From Corallococcus sp. AS-1-6 (GTDB taxonomy: Bacteria; Myxococcota; Myxococcia; Myxococcales; Myxococcaceae): a DNA stretch of 61,003 nt. The notes under the pieces were generated by a model. That model worked only from the letters and a program-made list of their open reading frames with translations. It ran no database searches and was not told the origin of the DNA. The DNA lies in the NCBI RefSeq assembly GCF_020037015.1, contig NZ_JAIQDE010000044.1, positions 1-61,003 of the forward strand. Direction: 5' to 3'. This document shows, piece after piece, positions 17,785 to 29,136 of this stretch (positions are counted from its first letter, which is position 1; each line of letters opens with the position of its first letter). The position numbers were made by a program, and so were the translations under genes.

Positions 17785-18537
17785 ATGTCCGACACGCTTC
17801 TGACGCAGCTCGACGCAGGGGTCTTCTCCGTCACCTTCAACCGGCCGGAGAAGAAGAACGCCTTCACCCACGCCATGTACGAGGCCGCCACCGCCGCCCT
17901 CCAGGAGGCGGAGCGCCGCGACGACGTGCGGGTGGTGCTCCTGTCCGGCGCGGGCGGCGCGTTCACGGCGGGCAACGACATTGGCGACTTCCTGGAGCAC
18001 CCGCCCACGGGCGAGGACAGCGCGGTGTTCCGCTACCTGCGCGCCCTGGCCGGGCTGAGCAAGCCCGTGCTCGCGGCGGTGGAGGGCGCGGCGGTGGGAA
18101 TCGGCACCACCATGCTCCTGCACTGCGACTACGTGGTGGCCGGGGAGAAGGCGCGCTTCAGCATGCCCTTCGTCAACCTGGGCCTGTGCGCGGAAGGCGC
18201 CAGCAGCCTGCTCCTGCCGCGCGCGGCGGGCTTCGCGCTGGCGTCGGAGCTGCTGCTCTTCGGGGACCCGTTCGACGCGGCCACCGCGCTGCGCGCCGGC
18301 ATCATCAACAAGGCCGTCCCGGAGGCGCAGTTGAAGGACGTGGCCACCGAGCGCGCCCGCGCCCTGGCCCAGCGCCCCGCCCAGGCGCTGAAGGTGACCA
18401 AGGCGCTCATCCGCGGCCCGCTGCGCGAGCAGGTGGACGCCGCCCTCAAGCGCGAGGGCGCCGAGTTCGTCCAGCGCCTCGGCTCCGACGAGGCCAGGGA
18501 GGCCTTCATGTCCTTCATGTCGCGCGGCCGGAAGTAG
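17785..18537 (+). CDS. Enoyl-CoA hydratase/isomerase family protein
   Basis: This encodes 250 residues of the crotonase fold. Visible are FNRPEKKNAFTHAMY, the oxyanion-hole segment GGAFTAGNDIGDF near 56-68, VEGAAVGIGTTMLLHCD near 96-112, and LGLCAEGASSLLLPR near 131-146. The AEGASS segment resembles the PEGCSS motif of delta3,delta2-enoyl-CoA isomerases, with a single catalytic Glu. An isomerase in fatty-acid oxidation is therefore a better guess than a hydratase. It probably shares a transcript with the upstream PRPP synthetase gene. Confidence 0.88.
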   Translation: MSDTLLTQLDAGVFSVTFNRPEKKNAFTHAMYEAATAALQEAERRDDVRVVLLSGAGGAFTAGNDIGDFLEHPPTGEDSAVFRYLRALAGLSKPVLAAVEGAAVGIGTTMLLHCDYVVAGEKARFSMPFVNLGLCAEGASSLLLPRAAGFALASELLLFGDPFDAATALRAGIINKAVPEAQLKDVATERARALAQRPAQALKVTKALIRGPLREQVDAALKREGAEFVQRLGSDEAREAFMSFMSRGRK

Positions 18538-18566
18538 CCCTCCCCGCCGCGACGAAGGCCTCCCTC

Positions 18567-18597
18567 CCGGGTCCGCGTGCCTGCCACGCGGACCCGG
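18567..18597. terminator. Strong inverted repeat between convergent genes
   Basis: A perfect 13-base stem (CCGGGTCCGCGTG paired with CACGCGGACCCGG) with a five-base CCTGC loop lies between the convergent enoyl-CoA gene and the aminopeptidase gene. There is no T-run, as is common in very GC-rich genomes, but position and stem strength suit a bidirectional terminator. Confidence 0.7.
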
Positions 18598-18615
18598 TGT
18601 CGTTCCAGGGACGGA

Positions 18616-21378
<2,763 letters not shown>

Positions 21379-21476
21379 GGCCGCGCAGTGTGGACCAGAG
21401 CAGCCTGGCAAGGTAGCGACGCGCGCGCGGTGCGTGGCCTTGCTGTCAGGTCGTGTTCGCGGTGGAGTGCGCGGCC

Positions 21477-22511
21477 GTGTCCGCTCCCCTCTCCTCGCAT
21501 CCGCTGCCACCGCAAACGAACACCCCTCCCGAGGGGAAAAGGCCGCCGGAGCACCTGCGCCGCATCATCGGCTCGCCGCCGGGCCCCGTCGTGGCGTTCC
21601 TGACGCGCGGCGTCTGGGCGCTGCTCACCGCGCTGTCACCGAAGGCGCGGGACGCGCTCGCTCGCTTCGTGGCGAACCTGGCCTACACGCTGGGCATCCG
21701 CCGCGAGGTGGCGCTGGACAACCTGGCGCACGCGATGCCGGAGAAGAGCGAAGCCGAGCGCCACGCCATCGCGCGGGGCGCGTACCTCACCATGGCGCGC
21801 GTGGTGGTGGAGTCCCTGCCGTCCGGGGACCGGATGACGCCGGACTGGGACCAGCAGGGCATCGAGGGCGAGGAGGCGTTCGCGGCGCTGAAGGCGCACG
21901 TGGCCACGGGCAAGGGCGCGCTGCTGGTGACGGCGCACTTCGGCAACTGGGAGCTGGTGGGCCAGATGCTGATCCGCTGGGGCATCCCGCTCAACGCGCT
22001 GGTGCGTCCGCTCAAGGGCGCGCTGAACACGCGCATCGCGGAGAACCGGCTGGGCGCGGGCGCGGGGCTCATCTACCCGAAGGGCGCGATCCAGGAGATT
22101 ACGGACGCGGTGAACCGAGGCGAGTCCGCGTACATGCTGCTGGACCAGGCGCTGCCCGCGAAGTCCGCGGTGTTCGTGCCCTTCTTCGGCCGGCTCGCGT
22201 CCACGACGCCCGCCATGGCGGTGGCCGCCGAGCGCACGGGCGTGCCAGTGTTCGTGGTGATGGGCGTGCGGCCTCCGGGCCCCGGCGCGCGCTACAAGCT
22301 GGAGGTGGAGGGCCCCATCCTCCCGCCCACGCCCGGCGAGTGCGCGGACCCCATCACCGAGCACACCGCGCGGGTCACCGCCGCGCTGGAGCGCGCCATC
22401 CGCCGTCACCCGGAGCAGTGGCTGTGGCTGCACCGCCGCTGGAAGGTGCAGCCCCCGGCGCTCGCGACGGCGCCGTCGCCCGGCCTCACGGAAGGCACTG
22501 CGCCGAAGTAG
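21477..22511 (+). CDS. Lipid A biosynthesis-type acyltransferase (LpxL/HtrB family)
   Basis: This encodes about 344 residues. The catalytic HX4E motif appears in LVTAHFGNWELVG, followed by RPLKGALNT, the conserved DQALPAKSAVFVPFFGR and WLWLHRRWK near the C-terminus, all typical of late lauroyl/myristoyl acyltransferases that add secondary acyl chains to lipid A at the inner membrane. The start is set at GTG 21477, with GGAG nine bases upstream; an in-frame GTG at 21453 is an alternative. A Pro-rich N-terminal extension precedes the usual family start. It is convergent with the alanine racemase gene (6-base gap). Confidence 0.9.
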   Translation: MSAPLSSHPLPPQTNTPPEGKRPPEHLRRIIGSPPGPVVAFLTRGVWALLTALSPKARDALARFVANLAYTLGIRREVALDNLAHAMPEKSEAERHAIARGAYLTMARVVVESLPSGDRMTPDWDQQGIEGEEAFAALKAHVATGKGALLVTAHFGNWELVGQMLIRWGIPLNALVRPLKGALNTRIAENRLGAGAGLIYPKGAIQEITDAVNRGESAYMLLDQALPAKSAVFVPFFGRLASTTPAMAVAAERTGVPVFVVMGVRPPGPGARYKLEVEGPILPPTPGECADPITEHTARVTAALERAIRRHPEQWLWLHRRWKVQPPALATAPSPGLTEGTAPK

Positions 22512-22517
22512 CCCGCG

Positions 22518-23735
22518 CTACTCCACGACGACGCGGCGCAGGTGCGCGCCCAGGCGCGTCACCAGCTCGTAGTGGATGGTCTGCGCCCAGCCGGCCAGGG
22601 ACTCGGCGGACACGGACTCCTCACCGTCGCGCCCCAGGAGCGTGGCCGTCACCGGGCGCTCGTCGGCGGTGGCGCGCGTCACGTCCACCATCAGGTGGTT
22701 CATCATCACGCGGCCCAGCACCGCGCACCGCCGCCCGTTCACCAGCACGTGCGCCTTGCCGGACGCGAGGCGCGGATAGCCGTCGTAGTAGCCCACCGGC
22801 AGTACGGCGATGCGCGTGGGCTCCGAGGTCCGGTACGTGCAGCCGTAGCCCACGTACGCGCCCGCCGGCAGCCACTTCACCACCTGGCTCTTGCACCGCC
22901 ACGACAGCACCGGCTTGAGCACCGGCAGCTCGCCCAGCACCAGCCGCGCGGACAGCCGCGTCTCCGGCGAGGGCCACAGGCCGTACAGCGAGATGCCCAC
23001 GCGCGCCGCCTCGTAGCGCGCCCGGGGCAGCACCAGCGCCGCGGCGCTCGCGGCGATGTGCCGCTGCAACGGCTTCGCGGGCCTCAACTGCGCGGCCAGG
23101 TGCCCCAGCGCCGTCTCGAACGCGTCCAACTGCGCCAGCGCGTACGCCTGCTCCGTCACGTCCTCCGTGTTGGCGAAGTGGCTGAGCACGCCCACCGGCT
23201 CGAACACGTCCGGCGCCTCCGCGAGGAACGCCGTCTCGCGCGGCAGTTGATCCAACGTGAAGCCCTCGCGGCCCAGGCCCGTGTCGATGTGCACGTGCAC
23301 GCGCAGGGGGCGCGGCAGGTTCGCCGCGCGCAGGGCCGGCACCGTGTCCGCCCAGGAGCGGTCCGCCACCACCACGTCGATGCCCTGGCGCGCCAGCACG
23401 ACGGCCTCCTCCGGGGCCACCGCGCCCAGCACCACCACCTGCCGCGCGGGCAGGCCGTGCGCGGACTCGTGCGCGCGCACCGTGAGCGCGTCCTGCGGCG
23501 CGATGAAGTAGAGGACGTCCACGCCCGCGTGCACCACGGGCAGCACCTGGGCCAGGCCGTGGCCGTAGGCGTTGCCCTTGAGCACCGCGCCCAGCGCACG
23601 GGGAGTGGGGCCGGTGGACTCCAGCGCGCGGAACGCCGCCACGTTGTGCCGGAGGTGGGACGCGCTCACCTCCAGCCACGAGGAGTACACCGCGTCACCA
23701 GGCCCGGCCCCGAGCCCCACACCGACTTCTCCCAC
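22518..23735 (-). CDS. alr: Alanine racemase
   Basis: This encodes 405 residues. The PLP lysine is in LGAVLKGNAYGHG (K53), and the second catalytic Tyr in AYVGYGCTYRT near 280. The enzyme interconverts L- and D-alanine for peptidoglycan in the cytoplasm. The start is set at the GTG at 23735, seven bases after GGAGG; the overlapping GTG at 23741 is too close to that site, and longer starts lack one. PVGYYDGYPR and the C-terminal TIHYELVTRLG are also typical. Confidence 0.93.
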   Translation of the reverse strand: MGEVGVGLGAGPGDAVYSSWLEVSASHLRHNVAAFRALESTGPTPRALGAVLKGNAYGHGLAQVLPVVHAGVDVLYFIAPQDALTVRAHESAHGLPARQVVVLGAVAPEEAVVLARQGIDVVVADRSWADTVPALRAANLPRPLRVHVHIDTGLGREGFTLDQLPRETAFLAEAPDVFEPVGVLSHFANTEDVTEQAYALAQLDAFETALGHLAAQLRPAKPLQRHIAASAAALVLPRARYEAARVGISLYGLWPSPETRLSARLVLGELPVLKPVLSWRCKSQVVKWLPAGAYVGYGCTYRTSEPTRIAVLPVGYYDGYPRLASGKAHVLVNGRRCAVLGRVMMNHLMVDVTRATADERPVTATLLGRDGEESVSAESLAGWAQTIHYELVTRLGAHLRRVVVE

Positions 23736-23960
23736 GTTCACACCTCCGCGCCTGCCAACGTTGTCTGACGCCTCTACCAGCAAAGCGCGGGCCATGGGCG
23801 GCCGTGGCCGGCGGGCCACGGGGGCCGCATGCCACTCGGGCGGACGAGGGCGGGAAAAGGAGGGCCACCCCGCACGGCCAGGGGGGCGTGCACGGGTGGA
23901 CACGCGCGGCGAGGGAGCGTGTCCCGGGGGACACCTGACGGGTGGGAGCCTCCGCGCGAC

Positions 23961-24908
23961 ATGTCGGGTGACCCGGCGGCGCGACAGGGGCCGGTGGTAG
24001 TGTTCCCTCCCGTGGCCGCACCTGAATTGCCCCTAGCCCAGGCTTTCATGACCGCCCGAGGAAAGACGGAGCCGGCAGGCGCCCTCTCCGTCCTCCAGGA
24101 GCGGCTGGCCCAGGCCCTGGACGCGGCCCGTCAATCGTGGCCGGACATCCCCCTGGAGGGGCCGCGCTTCGCGGCGCACCTGGCGCGGCTGGTGCCCGCG
24201 GACGGCCACGAGGACGCCTGGGGCCGGCTGCACATGGCGGACGTGTACCTGGCCCGGGCGGCGGCGGACGGGGTGCCGGCGGCGCTGGCCACGTTCGAGG
24301 AGCGCCTGATGCCGGAGGTGGACGCGGCGGTGGCGCGGCTGAAGCTCCCCCCGGCCGGGCTGGACGAGGTCCGGCAGGCGCTGCGGCAGCGGATGCTGGT
24401 GGGCAGCGCGGAGGCCCCGGCGCGGCTGGCGGCGTACCCGGGCACGGGGCCGCTGGCGGGCTGGGTGCGCGCGGCGGCGCTGTGGCTGGCGCTGGACTGG
24501 CAGCGGCAGCGCTCCGGGCAGGCGCAGTCGGAGGACGGCGACCTGTCCATGCTGGTGGCGCCGGGGGACGACCCGGAGCTGGCGTACCTCAAGCAGACGT
24601 ACCGCGCGGAGTTCAGCGCGTCGTTCCAGGCGGCGCTGGCGGCCCTGTCCGCGCGGCAGCGCAACTTCCTGCGGCTGAAGTACCTGGACGGGCTGGGCAT
24701 CGACCAGTTGGGCGCGCTGTACGGCGTGCACCGCTCCACGGCGGCGCGGTGGGTGGTGGGCGCGCAGGAGGAGCTGCTGGACGGGACGCGGCAGCGGCTG
24801 ACGGAGCGGCTGCGGCTGACGCGCTCCCAGTTGGACAGCGTGCTGCGGCTCATCTCCAGCCAGTTGGATGTGAGCCTGAGCCGGCTGTTGCGCACGCCCT
24901 CCGAGTAA
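23961..24908 (+). CDS. RNA polymerase sigma factor of the Myxococcales-specific family 1
   Basis: This encodes 315 residues. The C-terminal half carries a sigma-70 region 2-like block (LAYLKQTYRAEFSASFQAAL) and a region 4 helix-turn-helix (LKYLDGLGIDQLGALYGVHRSTAARWV). The sequence pattern, including the long N-terminal half and the ending LISSQLDVSLSRLL, matches the family known as Myxococcales sigma-70 family 1 (TIGR03001-like). Members are ECF-like, probably controlling small regulons; targets are unknown. The start is uncertain: ATG 23961 is used, with ATG 24048 possible. No anti-sigma factor gene is adjacent. Confidence 0.85.
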   Translation: MSGDPAARQGPVVVFPPVAAPELPLAQAFMTARGKTEPAGALSVLQERLAQALDAARQSWPDIPLEGPRFAAHLARLVPADGHEDAWGRLHMADVYLARAAADGVPAALATFEERLMPEVDAAVARLKLPPAGLDEVRQALRQRMLVGSAEAPARLAAYPGTGPLAGWVRAAALWLALDWQRQRSGQAQSEDGDLSMLVAPGDDPELAYLKQTYRAEFSASFQAALAALSARQRNFLRLKYLDGLGIDQLGALYGVHRSTAARWVVGAQEELLDGTRQRLTERLRLTRSQLDSVLRLISSQLDVSLSRLLRTPSE

Positions 24909-24993
24909 CGCGGCGCGCGACGCCCCGTCCCCCGGCGAGGCGTCCGAGAATCCCGGCGGGGCATCCGGGGCCAGTGCGTTAAAGAGGGGAGAG

Positions 24994-25650
24994 ATGCGAA
25001 CGCTCTTCATCGGAGATGTGCACGGCTGTTCCAGCGAGCTGGACGCGCTCCTGAAGGCGTGTGACTGGACGCCCGGCGACCGGGTGGTGCTGGTGGGCGA
25101 CCTGGTGGCGAAGGGGCCGGACTCCGCGGGCGTGGTGCGGCGGGCGCGCGAGCACGGCTTCCAGGCGGTGAAGGGCAACCACGACGCGCACGTGCTGCGC
25201 TGGCACGGGGGCCACGCGTCCAAGGGCAAGAAGCTCAAGCCGGAGCACCGGCAGGTGCTGGACACGCTGACGGCGGCGGACTGGGCCTGGATGGGGACGC
25301 TGCCCTCCTACCTGCGCTTCCCGGACCTGAACGCGCTGGCGGTGCACGCGGGGCTGGTGCCGGGGGTGCCGCTGGAGGAGCAGCGGGAGGAGTTCCTCTT
25401 CAACCTGCGCAGCATCGCGGCGGACGGGACACCGTCGAAGCGGCTGGAGGCGGGCGAGCCGTGGGGCAGCCTGTGGCAGGGCCCGGAGCTGGTCATCTTC
25501 GGCCACGACGCCATGCGCGGCCTGCAGCGGCACCCCTTCGCGGTGGGCCTGGACTCCGGCTGCGTCTACGGCGGCAAGCTCACCGCGTACGTCCTGCCGG
25601 AGGGGCGGTTCTACTCCGTGCCCGCGGCCCGCGCGTACATGGCGCTGTGA
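24994..25650 (+). CDS. Calcineurin-like metallophosphoesterase (ApaH/PrpA type)
   Basis: This encodes 218 residues. The binuclear metal motifs are GDVHG (7-11), VGDLVAKGPDS (34-44), GNHD (61-64), and later HAGLVPG and FGHDAMRG. It resembles bis(5'-nucleosyl)-tetraphosphatase ApaH and PrpA-type protein phosphatases, and the short length favours the smaller stand-alone group. The start has GGGGAGAG immediately upstream. The substrate is not clear from sequence. It is convergent with the TPR gene. Confidence 0.88.
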   Translation: MRTLFIGDVHGCSSELDALLKACDWTPGDRVVLVGDLVAKGPDSAGVVRRAREHGFQAVKGNHDAHVLRWHGGHASKGKKLKPEHRQVLDTLTAADWAWMGTLPSYLRFPDLNALAVHAGLVPGVPLEEQREEFLFNLRSIAADGTPSKRLEAGEPWGSLWQGPELVIFGHDAMRGLQRHPFAVGLDSGCVYGGKLTAYVLPEGRFYSVPAARAYMAL

Positions 25651-25681
25651 GGCGCCGCGGGCCCCGGGCCTCGCGCCCCCG

Positions 25682-27637
25682 CTACGCCGTCAGGGCCGCC
25701 AGCCGCTCCTGCACGCTGGCCCGGTCCTCCGCCTCCGGCGCCATGTCCAGGTAGGCGCGCAGGTCGGACGCCGCCTCGTCGCGCCGCTTCAGCTCCGCGA
25801 GCACGATGGCCCGGTTCGTATAGAAGTCCGCGACGGTCGGGGCCAGGGCGATGGCCGCGTTGAGGTCCGCCAGCGCCTCCGGCAGCCGCTGCTGGGAGTA
25901 GTGGAGCAGGGAGCGGTTGGCGAGCACCGTCGGCTGGGACGGCTGGAGCGCGAGCGCCCCTGAGTAGTCGGCGATGGCCGCCTCGACGCGCCCCAGCTCC
26001 TCGTGGGCCTGGGCACGGCCCAGCAGGGCGAGCAGCCGGGAGGGCTCCAGGTCGAGCGCGGTGGAGTACGCCTCCGCGGCCTCCTCCATGCGCCCCATGG
26101 CCCGCAGGCACTGGCCCCGGTTGATGTGGACCTCCGCGTACGGCGGGCTCAACTGGAGCGCCCGCTGGAAGTCCTCCAGCGCCTCCGCGTAGCGGCGCCC
26201 GCGCATCAGCAGGCTCCCGCGCTCGTTGAAGTACTCGGAGTAGTCCGGGTCCATCTGGATGGCCGCGGTGTAGTACTCAATGGCCTGCGCGTCCGAGCCG
26301 AGCCCCGCCAGCACCTGCGCGATGTTGTAGAGCAGCACGGAGCGGTGGAGCCGGTGGCGCTCCGGGTGCAGGTGCGACTCCAGTTGCTGGAAGCCGGCCC
26401 TGCACAGCTCGATGGCCTCCTCGGAGCGGCCCTGCCGGTGGCGGACGAACGCCAGCGCGTTGCGGTTGAAGACGCGCAGGAAGATGCGCTCCTCCTCCGG
26501 GATGTCCGCGGCGTCGATGTCCTCCAGGCCCAGGTCCAGGTAGTGCTCGGCGCGCTCCAGGTCCGGCCGGGCCAGGAACCGCCCATGCAGCATGCCCAGC
26601 GTGTAGTGGAGCTTGGTGCGGATGAGCGGGGAGGTCCGCTGGGCGCCCACGCGCGTCGCCAGGGCCAGGATGGCATCCGTGTTCCGGTGGGCCGAGTAGC
26701 TGTTGAACAAGAGGCCAGTCACCGTCCAGTACGACCCCGGCGCGTCCTCCGCCATCCGCTCCGCCTGCTCGCGCAGGGGCTCGCCGTAGTGCAGCGCGTC
26801 CGAGTACAGCCCGTAGTGGCTGGCCAGCCGGAACGCCGTCACGCGGGCCTCGAACAACGGCGCCTCACGGCCGCTCGCCTCCCACAGCCGCAGCAGCTCC
26901 GGCAGGCGCATCTCCAGCGCGATGGGGTCCTCCCGCAGCTCGGCCTCCAGCGCCTCCGCGCGCCGGGAGGCCTCGTCCGGCGCCAGCGCGGCCGGCGCCG
27001 CTTCCCGAGGGAAGTCCTCGCGCACGTGGTGGATGGGGACCGTGCGCGGCAGCCGCGCCATCAGCGGCTCCGCCTGCCCCGGCGCCACCGCGAGCACCAG
27101 CCGCAGGCCCAGCGGTTGGGCGCGGCGGCGCAGCAGCTCCAGGTAGAAGTGCTGGACCAGCTTCCCCGCCTGGTCGAACGCATCACACAGGATGACCCAG
27201 GGCGCCGGCGGCGCGTGCCGCTTCCAGGCGGCCATCAGGTCGATGAGCCCGTGGGAGATGCGGAAGACGCGGTCCGCCGGGAAGTTGCGGACCTTCTCGT
27301 GGCTGAGCGCGCCGTCCGTCAGCGTGGTGTGGCGCGCCTTCATCTCCCGGCGCAGGGAGGGCAGCACCGCGAGCAGCTCGTAGTCGTGCTGGACGAGCAG
27401 CCCGGGCGCCTCCTCGCGGAGCGCGGGGATGCTCGCGGCCAGCAGGTCCCGCAGGCCCGCCCACGGGCCGCCCCAGGCCATGTCGCCGTTGGTGGACCAG
27501 ACGCGGGCGCCGCCGCGCCCGGCCTCGTCGGCCCACCGGGCCAGCAGCGCCTGTCGCCGGGCACCGGGCTCGCACTCCAGCAGCAGCACGGACGGGGACT
27601 CCATCACCACCGGGAAGACGTCGTTCGCTCGTGTCAT
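25682..27637 (-). CDS. TPR protein with degenerate N-terminal ATPase-like domain
   Basis: This encodes 651 residues. The first 230 residues look like a STAND/AAA-type NTPase: a P-loop-like site reads LLLECEPGARRQALL without the GK[ST] and a Walker B-like strand reads WVILCDAFDQA. From about 290 onward the protein is helical, and at least five tetratricopeptide repeats are visible from about 430 to 640 (for example AIEYYTAAIQMDPDYSEYFNERG). It probably scaffolds a peptide or protein rather than hydrolysing ATP. The gene starts 2 bases after the M50 gene, with GGAG five bases before ATG 27637; a GTG at 27643 overlapping the previous stop is an alternative. It is the last gene of the peptide operon. 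Confidence 0.8.
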   Translation of the reverse strand: MTRANDVFPVVMESPSVLLLECEPGARRQALLARWADEAGRGGARVWSTNGDMAWGGPWAGLRDLLAASIPALREEAPGLLVQHDYELLAVLPSLRREMKARHTTLTDGALSHEKVRNFPADRVFRISHGLIDLMAAWKRHAPPAPWVILCDAFDQAGKLVQHFYLELLRRRAQPLGLRLVLAVAPGQAEPLMARLPRTVPIHHVREDFPREAAPAALAPDEASRRAEALEAELREDPIALEMRLPELLRLWEASGREAPLFEARVTAFRLASHYGLYSDALHYGEPLREQAERMAEDAPGSYWTVTGLLFNSYSAHRNTDAILALATRVGAQRTSPLIRTKLHYTLGMLHGRFLARPDLERAEHYLDLGLEDIDAADIPEEERIFLRVFNRNALAFVRHRQGRSEEAIELCRAGFQQLESHLHPERHRLHRSVLLYNIAQVLAGLGSDAQAIEYYTAAIQMDPDYSEYFNERGSLLMRGRRYAEALEDFQRALQLSPPYAEVHINRGQCLRAMGRMEEAAEAYSTALDLEPSRLLALLGRAQAHEELGRVEAAIADYSGALALQPSQPTVLANRSLLHYSQQRLPEALADLNAAIALAPTVADFYTNRAIVLAELKRRDEAASDLRAYLDMAPEAEDRASVQERLAALTA

Positions 27638-27639
27638 GG

Positions 27640-28923
27640 TCACTCCAGCGCCACTGTCTGGGAAAGCGCCGCCGCGGCGCGCTTGCGGCCGGAGCGGTCC
27701 CGCGCGATGCCGCGCAGCCACAGGAAGAGGCCCACGCCCAGCGTGCCCAGGCCCACCGTGCCCAGCACCAGGGCGTCCACCACCGCGTAGACGTGGTCCC
27801 CCGGTGAAGCCAGCGCGTGGTGGATGGAGCGGACGTAGGCCAGGGCGACGGGGAGCTGGACGCCGAACAGCAGGGCGAAGGCCAGCAGCCGCCCCAGCAC
27901 CCAGAAGCCCGCGTAGACATGGATGACCCGGCGCTCAGCCGGGGGCACCGCCTCCAGGGGGTCCCCCTCTGGAGGGCGGGAGCGCAGCAGCCCGCGCACC
28001 CGGTGCTTGAGCAGCGCCTCCGTGTCCCCCATCAGGTTCTTGCACCCGAACAGGTTGACGAAGACGCAATACATGTCCGTGCGGAGGAAGAACTGGAACT
28101 GCCACAGCACGCGGAACGCCAGCATCAGGAGCGACGCGCGCAGCAGCCACTGCGTCTGCAAGGCCAGGGACACCCAGCCCTGCGCCTGCGCGAAGAGCGT
28201 CAGCAACGACAGGGCCATGAGGACCAGGTCCAGCAGCGGGCCCGCCAGGAAGGGCAGGTAGCGCTGGCGCCGGGGGATGCCCCAGACCCCGGTCATGTCC
28301 GTCTCCGCCACCAGGATCCACAGCCGGTGGCTGATGCCCAGCCGGCACGGCACGCCCACGGCACGCGCGGCCACCAGGTGCGCCATCTCATGCAGGAAGA
28401 GCATCCCGTAGTTCAGGGCCAGCAGCACCAGCAGGGTGACCGTCATGTGCTGGGACACGGCCAGGGACGACCAGCCGGGGAGGATGGAAGGCCGCAGCAC
28501 CACCGCGGCCACCGCCGCCATGATGAGCGCGCCATAGGCCCCGAGCGCCCACGGTCCGAAGAGCGCCTGCGCGAGCCCCCGGGGAAAGCCCGCGAAGTGG
28601 TAGCGCACCGGATCCGTCCGCGGCGCGGACTCCGGAGGCGGCTGCGCCGTCACGGCGCGCGTCGCGTCGCGCAGGAAGCCCCGCGGCTCCAGCGCTTCAA
28701 TCAACCCCTGCGCATCAGGCACTTCGCCGTACTTCGAGACGTAGAAGGCCTCCGCCTCCGCCAGCGTCCTTCCTTCGCGCAACTGGTCGAGGAGCTCCAC
28801 GGCATCCGGAGGAAGCGCCAGGAAGACGCCCTGCGCCGGCAGGCCGATGATGACCTCTCCGCCCTCCTGCTGCCGGGTAAAGGCAGCCACGATGAACGTC
28901 GACGTCGCGGCGTAGTGGCTCAC
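27640..28923 (-). CDS. PqqD-like domain fused to M50 membrane metalloprotease
   Basis: This encodes 427 residues. Residues 1-90 look like a PqqD/RiPP-recognition winged helix (GVFLALPPDAVELLDQL, GRTLAEAEAFYVSKYGEVPD, LIEALEPRGFLRD). Residues 115-420 are multi-pass membrane, with about eight helices. The zinc motif HEMAH is at 178-182 and the third-ligand motif GPLLD at 228-232, as in site-2-type proteases. Similar PqqD-M50 fusions occur as putative peptide metalloproteases in RiPP loci such as yyd. It follows a 40-codon peptide gene and precedes the TPR gene, so it may recognise and cleave or export that peptide. The start is GTG 28923 with a weak ribosome binding site. Confidence 0.85.
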   Translation of the reverse strand: MSHYAATSTFIVAAFTRQQEGGEVIIGLPAQGVFLALPPDAVELLDQLREGRTLAEAEAFYVSKYGEVPDAQGLIEALEPRGFLRDATRAVTAQPPPESAPRTDPVRYHFAGFPRGLAQALFGPWALGAYGALIMAAVAAVVLRPSILPGWSSLAVSQHMTVTLLVLLALNYGMLFLHEMAHLVAARAVGVPCRLGISHRLWILVAETDMTGVWGIPRRQRYLPFLAGPLLDLVLMALSLLTLFAQAQGWVSLALQTQWLLRASLLMLAFRVLWQFQFFLRTDMYCVFVNLFGCKNLMGDTEALLKHRVRGLLRSRPPEGDPLEAVPPAERRVIHVYAGFWVLGRLLAFALLFGVQLPVALAYVRSIHHALASPGDHVYAVVDALVLGTVGLGTLGVGLFLWLRGIARDRSGRKRAAAALSQTVALE

Positions 28924-28967
28924 ACCCGGCCCCCGTGGAGCAGCGCGAAAGGGAACTCCAACCCGGC

Positions 28968-28996
28968 ATGGAAGGAATGGGGGTCCACCCTTCCAT
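28968..28996 (-). repeat. Hairpin between the peptide gene and the protease gene
   Basis: Perfect 8-base arms ATGGAAGG and CCTTCCAT flank a 13-base loop that itself contains a GGG/CCC pairing. It lies in the 90-base gap after the peptide stop. There is no T-run, so it may be a partial terminator or an mRNA 3'-end stabiliser, giving more peptide than protease. That expression role is inferred. Confidence 0.5.
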
Positions 28997-29013
28997 CCCG
29001 GTCACAGAAGAGA

Positions 29014-29136
29014 CTAGTTGGCGCCGGCGCCCGTCAGGATGCACCAGATGTCGTAGTAGGCGGCGGTCGTCTTCACGGTCTCCATCTCGCGGATGGTGAA
29101 CTTCTTCATCGCCGGCTGCGTCGAAGTGCTGTTCAT
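29014..29136 (-). CDS. 40-residue peptide, candidate RiPP-like precursor
   Basis: This small gene runs ATG 29136 to TAG 29014. It has an excellent ribosome binding site (AGGAGAG, five bases before ATG) and a sigma-70-like promoter upstream. The N-terminal part is polar and charged (MKKFTIREMETVK from residue 10), like a leader; the C-terminal part is aromatic and hydrophobic with one Cys, ending YYDIWCILTGAGAN. There is no signal peptide. The next gene carries a PqqD-like domain and a membrane metalloprotease, the expected machinery for recognising and cleaving such a leader. No radical SAM, YcaO or lanthionine enzyme is adjacent, so the peptide may be unmodified or processed only by cleavage. 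I do not recognise a family. Confidence 0.75.
   Translation of the reverse strand: MNSTSTQPAMKKFTIREMETVKTTAAYYDIWCILTGAGAN

Noticed and set aside
25651-25681. Possible hairpin between the phosphoesterase and TPR genes
   Set aside because: The arms do not pair well beyond five bases.
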